34,461 bases of DNA from Thermoplasmata archaeon (GTDB lineage: Archaea > Thermoplasmatota > Thermoplasmata > Lutacidiplasmatales > UBA184): the NCBI GenBank assembly GCA_030041735.1, contig JASIBA010000164.1:1-34461 (forward strand), written 5' to 3'. Positions 19,039 to 31,287 of the stretch are shown piece after piece. How positions within the stretch are numbered: position 1 is the stretch's first letter; every line of letters starts with the position of its first letter. The position numbers were made by a program, and so were the translations under genes. The notes under the pieces were generated by a model that did no database searches, was not told the DNA's origin, and saw only the letters and a program-made list of their open reading frames with translations.

Positions 19039-21492
19039 GTGCCCGGACCTTCGACCCTCGTCGTGGCGGAGAAGTTCAACACCGCGCTCCGGATCGCGGT
19101 CGTCCTCTCGGACGGCCGGATGAAGCGCGCCCGTGTCGGCGGGACGAACGTCTTCGAGTTCGATCGCCCCGACGGTCGCTACGCGGTCGCGGGGCTCCGC
19201 GGCCACATCGTCGAGCTCGACTACCCGGCCGAGTTCCAGGAGTGGACGCTGGCGAGCCTACCCCGGCTGCTCGAAACCCCCCCGCTCAAGCGGGTCACCG
19301 AGACCGGGATCGTCACCGCGCTCCAGTCGATGGTGCGCGGGTTCGACCGCGTGATTATCGCCACGGACTTCGACCGGGAGGGCGAGCTCATCGGGCTCGA
19401 GTGCCTCGAGCTCCTCCAGAAGGTCCACCCCGACATCGAGGTCCGGCGGGCCCGCTACAGCGCCCTCACGCGCGACGAGATCGAGCGGAGCTTCGGGAAC
19501 CTCCAGACGCTCGACCACGCGCTCGCGGAGGCCGCCTCGGCGCGCCAGGAGATCGACCTCGTCTGGGGCGCCGTGCTGACGCGCTACCTCTCGCTCACGG
19601 CCGGCCAGCGCGGTCGTGGCTTCCTGTCGGCCGGGCGGGTCCAGACCCCGACGCTCGCGCTGCTCGTCGAGCGCGACCAGACGATCAAGGAGTTCGTCCC
19701 GACCCCGTACTGGGAGATCCACGCCGAGGGCGAGAAGGGTGGGGAACGATTCTCCCTGCAGCACGCCCACGGTCGGTGGGAGTCGAAGCCGGAGGCCGAG
19801 GCGATCTTCGGGCGGGTCCGCGACGTCCACGAGGGCCGGGTCGCGGCGTTCCAGGAGGAACCGACCCGCCGGCGCCCCCCGGTGCCGTTCTCCACGACGC
19901 TGTTCGTCGCCGAGGCCACCCGACTCGGGCTCGGGGCCGCGAACGCGATGCGGATCGCCGAGGACCTGTACACCCAGGGCCTGATCAGCTACCCGCGGAC
20001 GGACAACACGGTCTACCCTCGGAGCCTCTCCCTTCGCCCCCTCGTCGAGAAGTTCCGCGAAGGTCCGTTCGCGGAGGCGGCCGACTTCGTGCTCACGCAG
20101 CCCAGCTTCCGCCCCAGCCGGGGACGGACCGAGACGACCGACCACCCGCCGATCTATCCGACCGGCGCGGTCGATCCGAAGAAGCTCCGCCCCGACCACG
20201 CCAGGGTCTACGAGCTCGTCGTGCGCCGGTTCCTCGCGACGGTCGCGCCCGACGCGATCGGCTACCAGCGGACCGCCCAGGTCGCGATCGGGGGCGAGCC
20301 GTTCGAGGGGAAGGGCCAGCACGTGACCGATCCCGGATGGTACCGCGTCTACCCGTACTCCCAGCCGGAGGAATCGGCGATGCCGGTGCTCGCGGTCGGC
20401 GAGACGGTCGCCGTGCCGAAGGTCGAGCTGGTCGAGGAGCAGACGCGTCCCCCCCGGCGATTCACCCAGGGCTCGCTCATCCAGGAGATGGAGCGGCTCG
20501 GCCTGGGCACGAAGAGCACGCGGCACGACGTCCTGCAGAAGCTCTTCGACCGACACTACGTCAACCAGCGCCAGCTCGAACCGACGACGACCGGGATCGC
20601 CGTCACCGACGCGCTGCGCGCGCACGCGGCGGTGATCACGCGCCCGGAGATGACCCACCGCCTCGAGGAGGACATGGAGCTCGTCGCGGAGTCGAAGAAG
20701 CCCAGGACCGAGGTCCTCGACGAGTCGCGGGAGATGCTGCGGGAGGCGTACGGTCTCCTCGCTGCGAACGCGCCCGCCGTCAAGGAGACCCTGACCGGGG
20801 CGCTCGACAGGCAACACTTCGTGGGGCCGTGCCCGCGCTGCGGGGGCGCGCTCCTGATCCAGCGAAGCCCGCGCGGCTCCCGATGGATCCAGTGCGCGAA
20901 CAACCCCGCGACGTGCACGGTCACCTACTCCCTGCCCGCGGCCGGTTTCATCGAACCGGCGCCGGAGTTCCTGTGTGCCCAGTGCAAGTCGCCGCGGCTC
21001 AAGATCACATTCCGGGGCCAGCGACCCGACCTCTACTGCATGAACCCCGAATGCCCCGAGCATCACCGGGCGTTCCGGATCGGCACGTGCCCGGCCAGCC
21101 ACCACCCGCTGGAGATCCGCTACTCCTTCCTCGGCAAGCGGTTCGTCGGGTGCACGGGATATCCGGAGTGCCGGGTCACCTACCCGCTGCCGCAGCGGGG
21201 CCGGCTCGACAAGGACCAGCCGCCCTGCCCGACATGCGGCGCCCCGGTCGTCACGGCGATCGAGGCCGGCCGCCCCCCGTGGACCCTTTGCATCAATCCG
21301 GCGTGCCCGACCCGCGTCAAGGAACCGGCCAAGGCGGCCGCGAAGAAGCCGGCCCGCTCGGGCACGAAGTCGAAGGGCCGCGCCCGGGCGGCCGGAGCGG
21401 CCTCGAAGGCCCGGTCCCGTCGCGCGCGCGCCGCGGAACCCGCGACCGCCGAGACGGCGGTCATCGCTCCGCCCCGCGTCCCGGAGTCGTAA
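19039..21492 (+). CDS. topA: DNA topoisomerase I (type IA) with C-terminal zinc ribbons and basic tail
   Basis: TLVVAEKFNTALRIA...ATDFDREGELIG...LSAGRVQTPTLALLVERD...GLISYPRTDNTVYP; repeated CxxC zinc ribbons. Confidence 0.96.
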   Translation: MPGPSTLVVAEKFNTALRIAVVLSDGRMKRARVGGTNVFEFDRPDGRYAVAGLRGHIVELDYPAEFQEWTLASLPRLLETPPLKRVTETGIVTALQSMVRGFDRVIIATDFDREGELIGLECLELLQKVHPDIEVRRARYSALTRDEIERSFGNLQTLDHALAEAASARQEIDLVWGAVLTRYLSLTAGQRGRGFLSAGRVQTPTLALLVERDQTIKEFVPTPYWEIHAEGEKGGERFSLQHAHGRWESKPEAEAIFGRVRDVHEGRVAAFQEEPTRRRPPVPFSTTLFVAEATRLGLGAANAMRIAEDLYTQGLISYPRTDNTVYPRSLSLRPLVEKFREGPFAEAADFVLTQPSFRPSRGRTETTDHPPIYPTGAVDPKKLRPDHARVYELVVRRFLATVAPDAIGYQRTAQVAIGGEPFEGKGQHVTDPGWYRVYPYSQPEESAMPVLAVGETVAVPKVELVEEQTRPPRRFTQGSLIQEMERLGLGTKSTRHDVLQKLFDRHYVNQRQLEPTTTGIAVTDALRAHAAVITRPEMTHRLEEDMELVAESKKPRTEVLDESREMLREAYGLLAANAPAVKETLTGALDRQHFVGPCPRCGGALLIQRSPRGSRWIQCANNPATCTVTYSLPAAGFIEPAPEFLCAQCKSPRLKITFRGQRPDLYCMNPECPEHHRAFRIGTCPASHHPLEIRYSFLGKRFVGCTGYPECRVTYPLPQRGRLDKDQPPCPTCGAPVVTAIEAGRPPWTLCINPACPTRVKEPAKAAAKKPARSGTKSKGRARAAGAASKARSRRARAAEPATAETAVIAPPRVPES

Positions 21493-21518
21493 ACCGGTCG
21501 CATAGGGCCGCGCGGCTA

Positions 21519-21566
21519 AGAGGTCGTCCCCCGGTCGCTCCGGGGGAACTCCGTTCCGCGACCTCT
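21519..21566. repeat. Nested inverted repeat downstream of topA
   Basis: AGAGGTCG (21519-21526) ... CGACCTCT (21559-21566) enclosing CCCCCGG-TCGCT-CCGGGGG (21528-21546). Confidence 0.6.
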
Positions 21567-21575
21567 CGCCCCGGG

Positions 21576-21582
21576 TTAAATA
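21576..21582 (+). promoter_or_regulatory. TATA-like box of the creatininase-family/uvrA/uvrC operon
   Basis: TTAAATA; centre about 26 nt upstream of in-frame GTG 21605, consistent with leaderless transcription. Confidence 0.5.
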
Positions 21583-21604
21583 CGGACGCCTCGTGAAATC
21601 TCTC

Positions 21605-22327
21605 GTGGCGACTTCCCGTCAGCTTCTGGAGCTCGACTCTCGCACGTTCGAGCGCGAGCTCGCCCGGAATCCCGTCGTCATCGTCCCCGTCGGGGCGCTC
21701 GAGGCCCACGGTCCCCACCTCCCGCTCGGGGCCGATCAGATCCAGGCGGAGGCGACCGCGCGGGCGCTGGCCGACCGGGTGGATGCCCTCATCGCGCCGA
21801 CGATCGCCTACGGATCCGCTCCGGGCGCCCGACGGTTCCCAGGGACGGTCTCCCTATCCATGGCGCAGTTGCAGACCCACGCTACCGGCGTCCTCTCGGA
21901 GCTCGCCCGCTCCGGCGTCCGGCGGCTCCTCGTGCTCTCGGGGCACGCCGAGCGCGGCCACATGGCGGCGCTCCGGGAGGCGGCCGACGACGCGATGCGC
22001 GCCTACCCCGCGACGAGGATCGTCGTGCTCTCCGACTACGATTTCGTCTACGAGCTCCGGGGAACGGAGTCGCCTGCGACCGACGGCCACGCGGGACTGC
22101 TCGAGACCTCGCGGGTGATGGCGCTCGCCCCGGGGGCGGTCGGGGCCGCGCGCCCGGTGGTGCTCGAGCGGGGCAGCCCGTTCGTGCCGGGCCCGCCCGA
22201 CGCGCGGGAGTGGCCCGAGAGCGTCATGGGCGACACGCGGCCCGCGTCGGCGGAGCTGGGACGCCGCGTCCAGGACCACGTGGTGGCGCGCCTGGTCGAG
22301 ACCGTCGGCACGCTGCTGCCGGCCTGA
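21605..22327 (+). CDS. Creatininase-family amidohydrolase; candidate FAPy deformylase (ArfB-like)
   Basis: VIVPVGALEAHGPHLPLGADQIQAEATARALADR...LLVLSGHAERGHMAAL...DGHAGLLETSRVM; track start GTG 21593, in-frame GTG 21605 better spaced from the TATA box. Confidence 0.82.
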   Translation: MATSRQLLELDSRTFERELARNPVVIVPVGALEAHGPHLPLGADQIQAEATARALADRVDALIAPTIAYGSAPGARRFPGTVSLSMAQLQTHATGVLSELARSGVRRLLVLSGHAERGHMAALREAADDAMRAYPATRIVVLSDYDFVYELRGTESPATDGHAGLLETSRVMALAPGAVGAARPVVLERGSPFVPGPPDAREWPESVMGDTRPASAELGRRVQDHVVARLVETVGTLLPA

Positions 22328-22343
22328 GCCGGATCGAGGACCG

Positions 22344-25183
<2,840 letters not shown>

Positions 25184-25187
<4 letters not shown>

Positions 25188-26908
25188 GCGAGGGGCGGGG
25201 CCCCGAGCTCCCGGCGTTCGTGCCGGCCAGCCAGCTCGCGGCCGCCACGGGCGAAGGGTTCCGGACCGGACCGGACGCTCCGGGCGTCTACCTGTTCCGC
25301 TCGCCGCGGGGCGAGGTCATCTACGTCGGGAAGGCCCGCAGCCTCCGCCGCCGGGTCCTCGACCACCTGCGGGCCAAGATCGAGAAGGACGGCACGATCG
25401 TCGCGCAGAGCGCGAGCGTCGAGTTCGTCCCGACGGCGACCGAGCGCGAGGCGCTCCTGCTCGAGGCGAACCTGATCAAGCAGTACCAGCCGCCGTCGAA
25501 CGTGCTCCTCAAGGACGACAAGAGCTACCCGTACATCGCCGTCACCGCCGGAGAGCCGTTCCCCCGGATCCTGCTGGTCCGACGGCCCCGCCGCGCGCCG
25601 GGCACGCTCCTCTTCGGTCCGTACACCAGCGCCCGGGAGGCCCGCGGCGTCGAGCGCCTCCTCGCCGACCTCTTCCGCCTGCGCCGGTGCGTCCGGCTCC
25701 CGAAGGCGGCCTGTCTCTACTACCACCTCGGGGTCTGCTCGGCCCCGTGCATCGGCGCGATCTCGCCCGAGGACTACCGGGCCGACGTCGACCGCGCCAC
25801 CCGCATCCTGCGCGGCCAGGCCGGCCTCGTGCGCTCCGAGGTCGAGGCCGAGATGCGGAAGGCCGCGCAGCACGAGGAGTTCGAGCGCGCGGCGAGCCTG
25901 CGCGACGCCCTCGCCGGACTCGGCGCGCTCGCCGAGCGGCAGTCGGTGCTGGGCCGGGGGACCGGCCGCTCCGATGTGATCGCCGTCGCGTTCCCGAACG
26001 ATCCGGCCACGCTGCGCGTCGCGGTGGGCCTCCTGCGCGTCGAGGACGGGGAGGTCCGGCGGACCGAGCCGCATCTGGTCACGATCCCGGCGGACGACCT
26101 GCCCGAGCCCGGCGAGGTCCTCCGCCAGTTCCTCTCGCAGTACTACGGCGCGCTCGTGGAGCTGCCCGAGCGGATCTACATCGCGGGGGCCCGCCCCGCG
26201 GGGCTCGACGCGACCCTGGACGAGATGTTCGGCACGCGGGGGATCGAGGTGCACTTCCGCCCCACGGGCCGCTACGCGGCGCTCGCCGGGCTCGCCGAGC
26301 GCCTCGCGCGCGCGACGGTCGACCAGGTGGTCGCCCGCCCCGCGCCGCGGGAGGTGCTGGTCGCGCTCCAGAACCTGCTGCGCCTCCCCACGCTGCCGAA
26401 CCGGATCGAGGGGATCGACATCTCGATCTTCCAGGGCGCCGAGGCCGTCGGGTCGGTCGTCGTCTTCGAGAAGGGGGAGCCGAAGCGCTCGGAGTACCGG
26501 CGCTTCCGCATCCGCTCGGTCCCCGGCACCAACGACTTCGCGATGGTCGCCGAGGTCGTCGGCCGGCGCTACCGTCGCCGGCTGGAGGAAGCGGAGATCC
26601 TGCCCGACCTCCTCCTGATCGACGGGGGCGCGGGCCAGCTCGGGTCGGCGCTCTCGGCGCTGGGCGGCCTCGGGCTCGCCGACCGGATCCCGACCATCGG
26701 GCTCGCGAAGCGCGAGGAGGAGGTCTACGTGCCGGACCGGGCCGAGCCACTGCGGCCGAACCCGAACGCGGCGCCGATGCTGCTGCTCCGGGCCGTCCGG
26801 GACGAGGCCCACCGCTTCGCGGTGACCTACCACCGGACCCGGCGGCGGATGCGGCTCAGGGAGGAGTTCGCAGCGGCGCCGGGACCGGCTCGGGCGCCGC
26901 CCTCGTGA
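25184..26908 (+). CDS. uvrC: Excinuclease ABC subunit C
   Basis: PGVYLFRSPRGEVIYVGKARSLRRRVLDHL (GIY-YIG), UVR motif EFERAASLRD, RNaseH-like IEGIDISIFQG; ATGA overlap with uvrA. Confidence 0.97.
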
Positions 26909-28424
26909 GGTCGGCCCCCGGGACGTCCCGGCGGCCGGACGACGCCCGGCCCGAGATCCCGAGCGCGACCGCGCCCGCCAGGATCGTCAGCACCGCCATC
27001 ACCAGGAAGACGGCCCGGTAGGCGGCCACGGCCGCCGCGAGCGCGTCGCCCGGCGTCGGGATCGGAGGGAGTCCCTGGGTCGAGCGCCAGGTGATGTAGA
27101 CGGTGAACAGCGAAAGGCCTACCGCCCCGCCGAGGCTCTGGAGGAACCGGGTGATCCCGATGCCCGCGCCGACCTCGTGCCGGGGCACCTCGTTCTGGAT
27201 CGCGATCGTGGCTCCCGCGAGACCGACCCCGGCCCCGAAGCCGAACGGGATCAGCGGCAGGACCAGGCCACCCACGGGCAGGAACCCGTCCGCGAGCGTC
27301 CACAGCGGGGTCGACGGGGTGACCCCGTAGAGGAAGAGCGCGCACACGCCCGCGAGCAGCAGCGAGGGCACCATCACGATCCGGTACGGCAGTCGCGCGA
27401 GCAGTCCGCCCGAGGCGACCGCGCCCAGGATGAGCGGGATCGCGAAGAAGTAGACGACGTCGCGCACGAGGTTCGCCTCGTTCGGGTTGCCGGGCAGGAG
27501 GACCACCCCGACGAACACGGAGAGCAGCGTGATCAGCGCCGTGAGGACGATCCCGGTCACGAGGCTGATCGTGCCGGTGGCCGCGACCACGCGCCGCCCC
27601 AGGAGCCGAAGCGGCACCAGCGGGTCCCGCGACCGGAGCTCGAAGGCCACGAACAGGACGAGGAGCACCGCCGCGGCCGCGAGGAGCGCCACAGACGCCG
27701 GCGTCGTCCAGGTCCAGGAGGCATCGGAGATCTCCACGAGCGGGTACATCAGCGCGGAGACCCACCCGGCCAGGAGCACCGCGCCCGCCACGTCGAACCG
27801 TCCCCGCTCGGTCGGCCGCAGGGGTCCGAGCGTGAGCAGCAGCACGATCATCGCGGCCACGCCGATCGGGAGGTTGACGTAGAAGACCCACCGCCAGGTC
27901 GTCACATCGACGATGTAGCTGCCCAGGAGCGGGCCGACCACGATCGAGATGCCGCCCGCGGCGGAGAGGACGCCGGTGAGCCGGGCCCGGTTCTCGGGCG
28001 AGAACAGGAGCGCGACCATCGCGATCCCCACGGGGAGGAACGCGCCGGATCCGAAGCCCTGGATCCCCCGGAACAGGATCAGCTCGCCGAGCGTCTGGCT
28101 GGTGCCGGCGAGCGCCGAACCGCCGATGAAGATCGCGAGGGCGATCAGGAAGATGGACCGCCGGCTGTAGAGGTCCGAGAGCTTGGAGAACAGCGGGATC
28201 GCGACGGTCGACGCGATGAGGTAGGCGCTCGCCACGAACGTGATCCCGTCCGCCTGGTGCAGCGACGCCGCGATCGTCGGGAGCGCGGTGGCGACCACGA
28301 GCGCGTCCAGCCCCGCGAGCAGGATCGCCAGGAAGATGCCGAGCACGACCCCGGCGGCGGCCCCGCCGGTCAGGTAGGTCGGGCGGGTGGCGGCGGGATC
28401 GGGAGCGGTCGGATGCGCGTCCAT
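26856..28424 (-). CDS. MFS drug efflux transporter, DHA2 (14-TM, EmrB/QacA-like)
   Basis: FLAILLAGLDALVVATALPTIAASLH...LSDLYSRRSIFLIALAIFIGGS...FRGIQGFGSGAFLPVG. Confidence 0.92.
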   Translation of the reverse strand: MDAHPTAPDPAATRPTYLTGGAAAGVVLGIFLAILLAGLDALVVATALPTIAASLHQADGITFVASAYLIASTVAIPLFSKLSDLYSRRSIFLIALAIFIGGSALAGTSQTLGELILFRGIQGFGSGAFLPVGIAMVALLFSPENRARLTGVLSAAGGISIVVGPLLGSYIVDVTTWRWVFYVNLPIGVAAMIVLLLTLGPLRPTERGRFDVAGAVLLAGWVSALMYPLVEISDASWTWTTPASVALLAAAAVLLVLFVAFELRSRDPLVPLRLLGRRVVAATGTISLVTGIVLTALITLLSVFVGVVLLPGNPNEANLVRDVVYFFAIPLILGAVASGGLLARLPYRIVMVPSLLLAGVCALFLYGVTPSTPLWTLADGFLPVGGLVLPLIPFGFGAGVGLAGATIAIQNEVPRHEVGAGIGITRFLQSLGGAVGLSLFTVYITWRSTQGLPPIPTPGDALAAAVAAYRAVFLVMAVLTILAGAVALGISGRASSGRRDVPGADLTRAAPEPVPAPLRTPP

Positions 28425-28456
28425 GGTGCGTGCGGAGCCTCGGCCGGGACAGGAGC

Positions 28457-28516
28457 AAACTGACTATAAGTCAGTTTTCAGACCATGAGTCAGTTTAGCA
28501 GACGCAAAGTCAGTTA
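28457..28516. promoter_or_regulatory. Operator array between MFS efflux gene and tetR
   Basis: AAACTGACT-ATA-AGTCAGTTT perfect inverted repeat (28457-28477), then AGTCAGTTT (28488-28496) and AGTCAGTTA (28508-28516); overlaps candidate TATA boxes on both strands. Confidence 0.75.
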
Positions 28517-28542
28517 TATCCCCCAGCGCCTCTCCGGCGGCG

Positions 28543-29181
28543 ATGCCGAAGGTGCTGCCCGGCTACAAGGCCGAGGCGAGGAAGCGGATCCTCGAGACGG
28601 CGCGGGAGCTGTTCGTCCTGCGCGGATACCGCCGGACCACGATGGACGATGTCGCCGAGCGGGTCGGCGTCAGCAAGGGCACGCTGTACCTCTACTACCG
28701 GAGCAAGGTCGACCTCTTGCGGGACATCCAGGCGACGAACCGCGCCCTCTCCCGACAGTGGATGGACGAGGCGCTCGCGCGGTCGGAGAGCCCCGTGGAT
28801 CGGTTCACCGACACGTTCGAGGACGTGTTCCGACGGGCGATCGGGCGCGAGGAGGTCGCCCTCTTCTTCGAGGTGCTGGGCGAGGCCTCGCACGACGCGG
28901 AGATCCGCGCCGCCCTCCGCGTCGACCACCGGGAGGACCTGCGGAGCCTCCAGCGGTTCCTCCGCGAGCTTCGACGCCGCGGTCAGCTCGCTCCCGACGC
29001 GGATCTCGAAGTCCTCGCGTTCATGATCGTCGGCCTGTTCCAGGCGGCGGTCTGGGATCTCAGCCTGGGCATCGACCCGACCCGCACCCGGCGGGTGCTG
29101 CGCGCGGCATTGAACCAGATGCTCGCGCCGCCGGAGCCACCGGCCTCGCGGGGCCCTCGCCGGGCGCGGGCTCCGCGCTAG
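28543..29181 (+). CDS. TetR-family transcriptional regulator
   Basis: RKRILETARELFVLRGYRRTTMDDVAERVGVSKGTLYLYYRSKVDLL TetR HTH. Confidence 0.95.
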   Translation: MPKVLPGYKAEARKRILETARELFVLRGYRRTTMDDVAERVGVSKGTLYLYYRSKVDLLRDIQATNRALSRQWMDEALARSESPVDRFTDTFEDVFRRAIGREEVALFFEVLGEASHDAEIRAALRVDHREDLRSLQRFLRELRRRGQLAPDADLEVLAFMIVGLFQAAVWDLSLGIDPTRTRRVLRAALNQMLAPPEPPASRGPRRARAPR

Positions 29182-29723
29182 GCGCGCCGTCGCCGCCGGC
29201 CCGCGGTCTGGCGACCCACGTCGATCCAGGTCATCTCGGGGGGCGTCACGTCGTCCTGCCAGAGCGCCCCGATGATCTCCCCCAGGTGGTGCGCCTCTTC
29301 GAAGGTCGTCTGGAGGAGCGCATCCCGGACGGTGTAGCGGCCGGGCATCCAGAACGCGGAGATGCGACGCGCGAGCCGCGCCGGGGTCAGCGTCTCGACG
29401 GTCGCATCGACCTCCGACCAGACCCGGCGCGCGTACGCGTCGAACTCCTTCCAGTTCGTCGGATGCCGACGGGGGTCGTCGAACAGCGGGCCGAGCTCGC
29501 GATCGGAGTTGCGTCCCCGGACGATGAACGTCAGCCAGACCTCGTGGACGTTCAGGACGTGCACCAGCGTGTCGAACAGCGACTCGTGGCCGATCCCGCG
29601 TTTCCGCGAGGCATCCTTCCAGGGCAGCCGACGGACCCGGCGCGCGTACCGGTCGAACAGCTCGCGATCGTAGGCGAGGATCGCCTCGGCATCCTCGCGA
29701 GAGAAGCCCAGCTTCTGCGCCAT
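29178..29723 (-). CDS. DinB-family (four-helix) protein
   Basis: AILAYDRELFDRYARRVRRLPWKD...ESLFDTLVHVLNVHEVWL...TVRDALLQTTFEEAHHLGEIIGALWQDDV; spaced His pattern of DinB proteins. Confidence 0.83.
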   Translation of the reverse strand: MAQKLGFSREDAEAILAYDRELFDRYARRVRRLPWKDASRKRGIGHESLFDTLVHVLNVHEVWLTFIVRGRNSDRELGPLFDDPRRHPTNWKEFDAYARRVWSEVDATVETLTPARLARRISAFWMPGRYTVRDALLQTTFEEAHHLGEIIGALWQDDVTPPEMTWIDVGRQTAGRRRRRA

Positions 29724-29769
29724 GCCCCGGCGAAGGCGCCGAGGCATCTCAAGGGTTCGGTCGCGCCGG

Positions 29770-30528
29770 TCAGCGCCCGTTCGACTTGCGCTCGGGCGTG
29801 CCGATGAACGGCAGCCCCTGGACCCGGCGCGCGACCTCGGCGGTCGGCAGCCGGCGCAGGGCGCTCTCGGGCTCGAGGATCGCGGCATCGAGCGCCTCGG
29901 CCTGGAACGGGGTCGGCGAGCCCTCGGCGACCGCCTGCACGGCGAGCTTGAAGGCCGCGTCCTCGGTCATCTTCTCCGCGACCTTCTCCTCGAGGAAGTC
30001 GGCCACGGCGCGGCGGTTGCGGCCGATGGCGTAGGCCTTCCAGCCGATCGTCGCCCCGCTCGGGTCGAGCTCGACCAGACCCGGCGTCCTCGCGTTGAAG
30101 CCTCCCAGGAGCAGCGAGACCGCGAACGGGCGCGTGCCGCCGAACTGCGTGAACTGCTGCAGCAGGGTCCCGAGCGAGTGGCCGAGGAGGCCGTACGGGG
30201 CCGCCTCGCCGTAGGTGATCCGGTGGCGCTGCGCCTCGACCCGGAGGTACTCGACCAGCACCCGCGAGTCGGCGATGAGGCCGGCGGTGACGCATCCGAG
30301 GCCCGTGTCGATGGCGAAGCTCTTCTCGATCGAGCTCGCCTCGGCGAGCGCGCTGACCGGCAGGTTCCGGTACGCGACGAACACGATCCCGGTCTCGTAG
30401 GTCACCGCGACCGCGGTGCCGCCCATCTGGATCGCCTGGAGGGCGTACTCGACCTGGAACAGGCGCCCGTCGGGCGAGAAGACGGTGCTCGCGCGGTCGT
30501 ACGCCATCTGGCCGGGCTGCATCTCCAT
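29770..30528 (-). CDS. psmA: Proteasome alpha subunit
   Basis: MAYDRASTVFSPDGRLFQVEYALQAIQ...SSIEKSFAID...TAGLIADSRVLVEYLRVEAQRHRITYGE...QFTQFGGTRPFAVSLLLGG...DPSGATIGWKAYAIG. Confidence 0.93.
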   Translation of the reverse strand: MEMQPGQMAYDRASTVFSPDGRLFQVEYALQAIQMGGTAVAVTYETGIVFVAYRNLPVSALAEASSIEKSFAIDTGLGCVTAGLIADSRVLVEYLRVEAQRHRITYGEAAPYGLLGHSLGTLLQQFTQFGGTRPFAVSLLLGGFNARTPGLVELDPSGATIGWKAYAIGRNRRAVADFLEEKVAEKMTEDAAFKLAVQAVAEGSPTPFQAEALDAAILEPESALRRLPTAEVARRVQGLPFIGTPERKSNGR

Positions 30529-30721
30529 CGCGGAACCCTCCGAGGACGGCGCGGCCCAGCGACGGGGGGCATTTGAGCCTAAGCCCCGACCGTTCCTCGA
30601 CCCCACTTGGTGGCGTTCGACCACCACGGGGCGTCGGCGCGCCTGCGGTCCCGGCGCGGCCGAAACGCCTTAGCGAGCGTCCGGCTGGGGCGGACCGCGC
30701 CGGGGCGCGCCCGAGGACCCG

Positions 30722-31234
30722 ATGGCCGACGACGGAACTCCCGAGCGCGTGCGGACCGTTCGCTGGGACGACCCGGCCCGGCTCCTCGAGGCGGCCCGCA
30801 CCCGGTCCGGCGCGGAGATGCTCGAAGCCGTCCGCACGGGCACGCTCCCCGCCCCGCCGATCGCGCAGCTGATCGGCATGCGGATCACCGAGGTCGCCGC
30901 GGGACGGGCGGTCTTCGAGCTCGAGGCCGCGGAGTTCCTCTACAACCCGCTCGGGACGGTCCACGGAGGGATCCTCGCGACGCTGCTCGACTCCGCCATG
31001 GGGTGCGCGCTCCACGCGACGCTCCCCGCCGGCACGTCGTACACGACCCTCGAGGTCCAGCTGCACTTCGTGCGCCCGGTCACGACGCGCGCCGGCACGG
31101 TCCGCGCGATCGGGACGCTGGTCCACGCGGGGGCCACGCTCGCGACCGCGGAGGGCCGGATCGAGGGACGCGACGGGACGCTCTTCGCCCACGGGACCTG
31201 CTCGATGCTGCTGCTCCGTCCGCGGCCGCCCTGA
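30722..31234 (+). CDS. PaaI-family hotdog thioesterase
   Basis: AAEFLYNPLGTVHGGILATLLDSAMGCALHATLPAGTSYTTLEVQLHFVRPV. Confidence 0.9.
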   Translation: MADDGTPERVRTVRWDDPARLLEAARTRSGAEMLEAVRTGTLPAPPIAQLIGMRITEVAAGRAVFELEAAEFLYNPLGTVHGGILATLLDSAMGCALHATLPAGTSYTTLEVQLHFVRPVTTRAGTVRAIGTLVHAGATLATAEGRIEGRDGTLFAHGTCSMLLLRPRPP

Positions 31235-31287
31235 CGGCGGACCCGCGCGGCAATCCTTTTTACGGACCGCGCGGGGTGCGGGCTCCC

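Noticed and set aside
28485-28542. Earlier ATG at 28485 (MSQFSRRKVSYIPQRL...)
   Set aside because: Out of frame with the TetR protein and lies within the operator repeats; its apparent peptide is a shadow ORF.
30598-30633. Imperfect hairpin CCCCACTTGGTGG-CGTTCGA-CCACCACGGGG between psmA and the thioesterase gene
   Set aside because: Only a 6-bp perfect core plus GC-rich flanks; expected by chance in this composition without further evidence.
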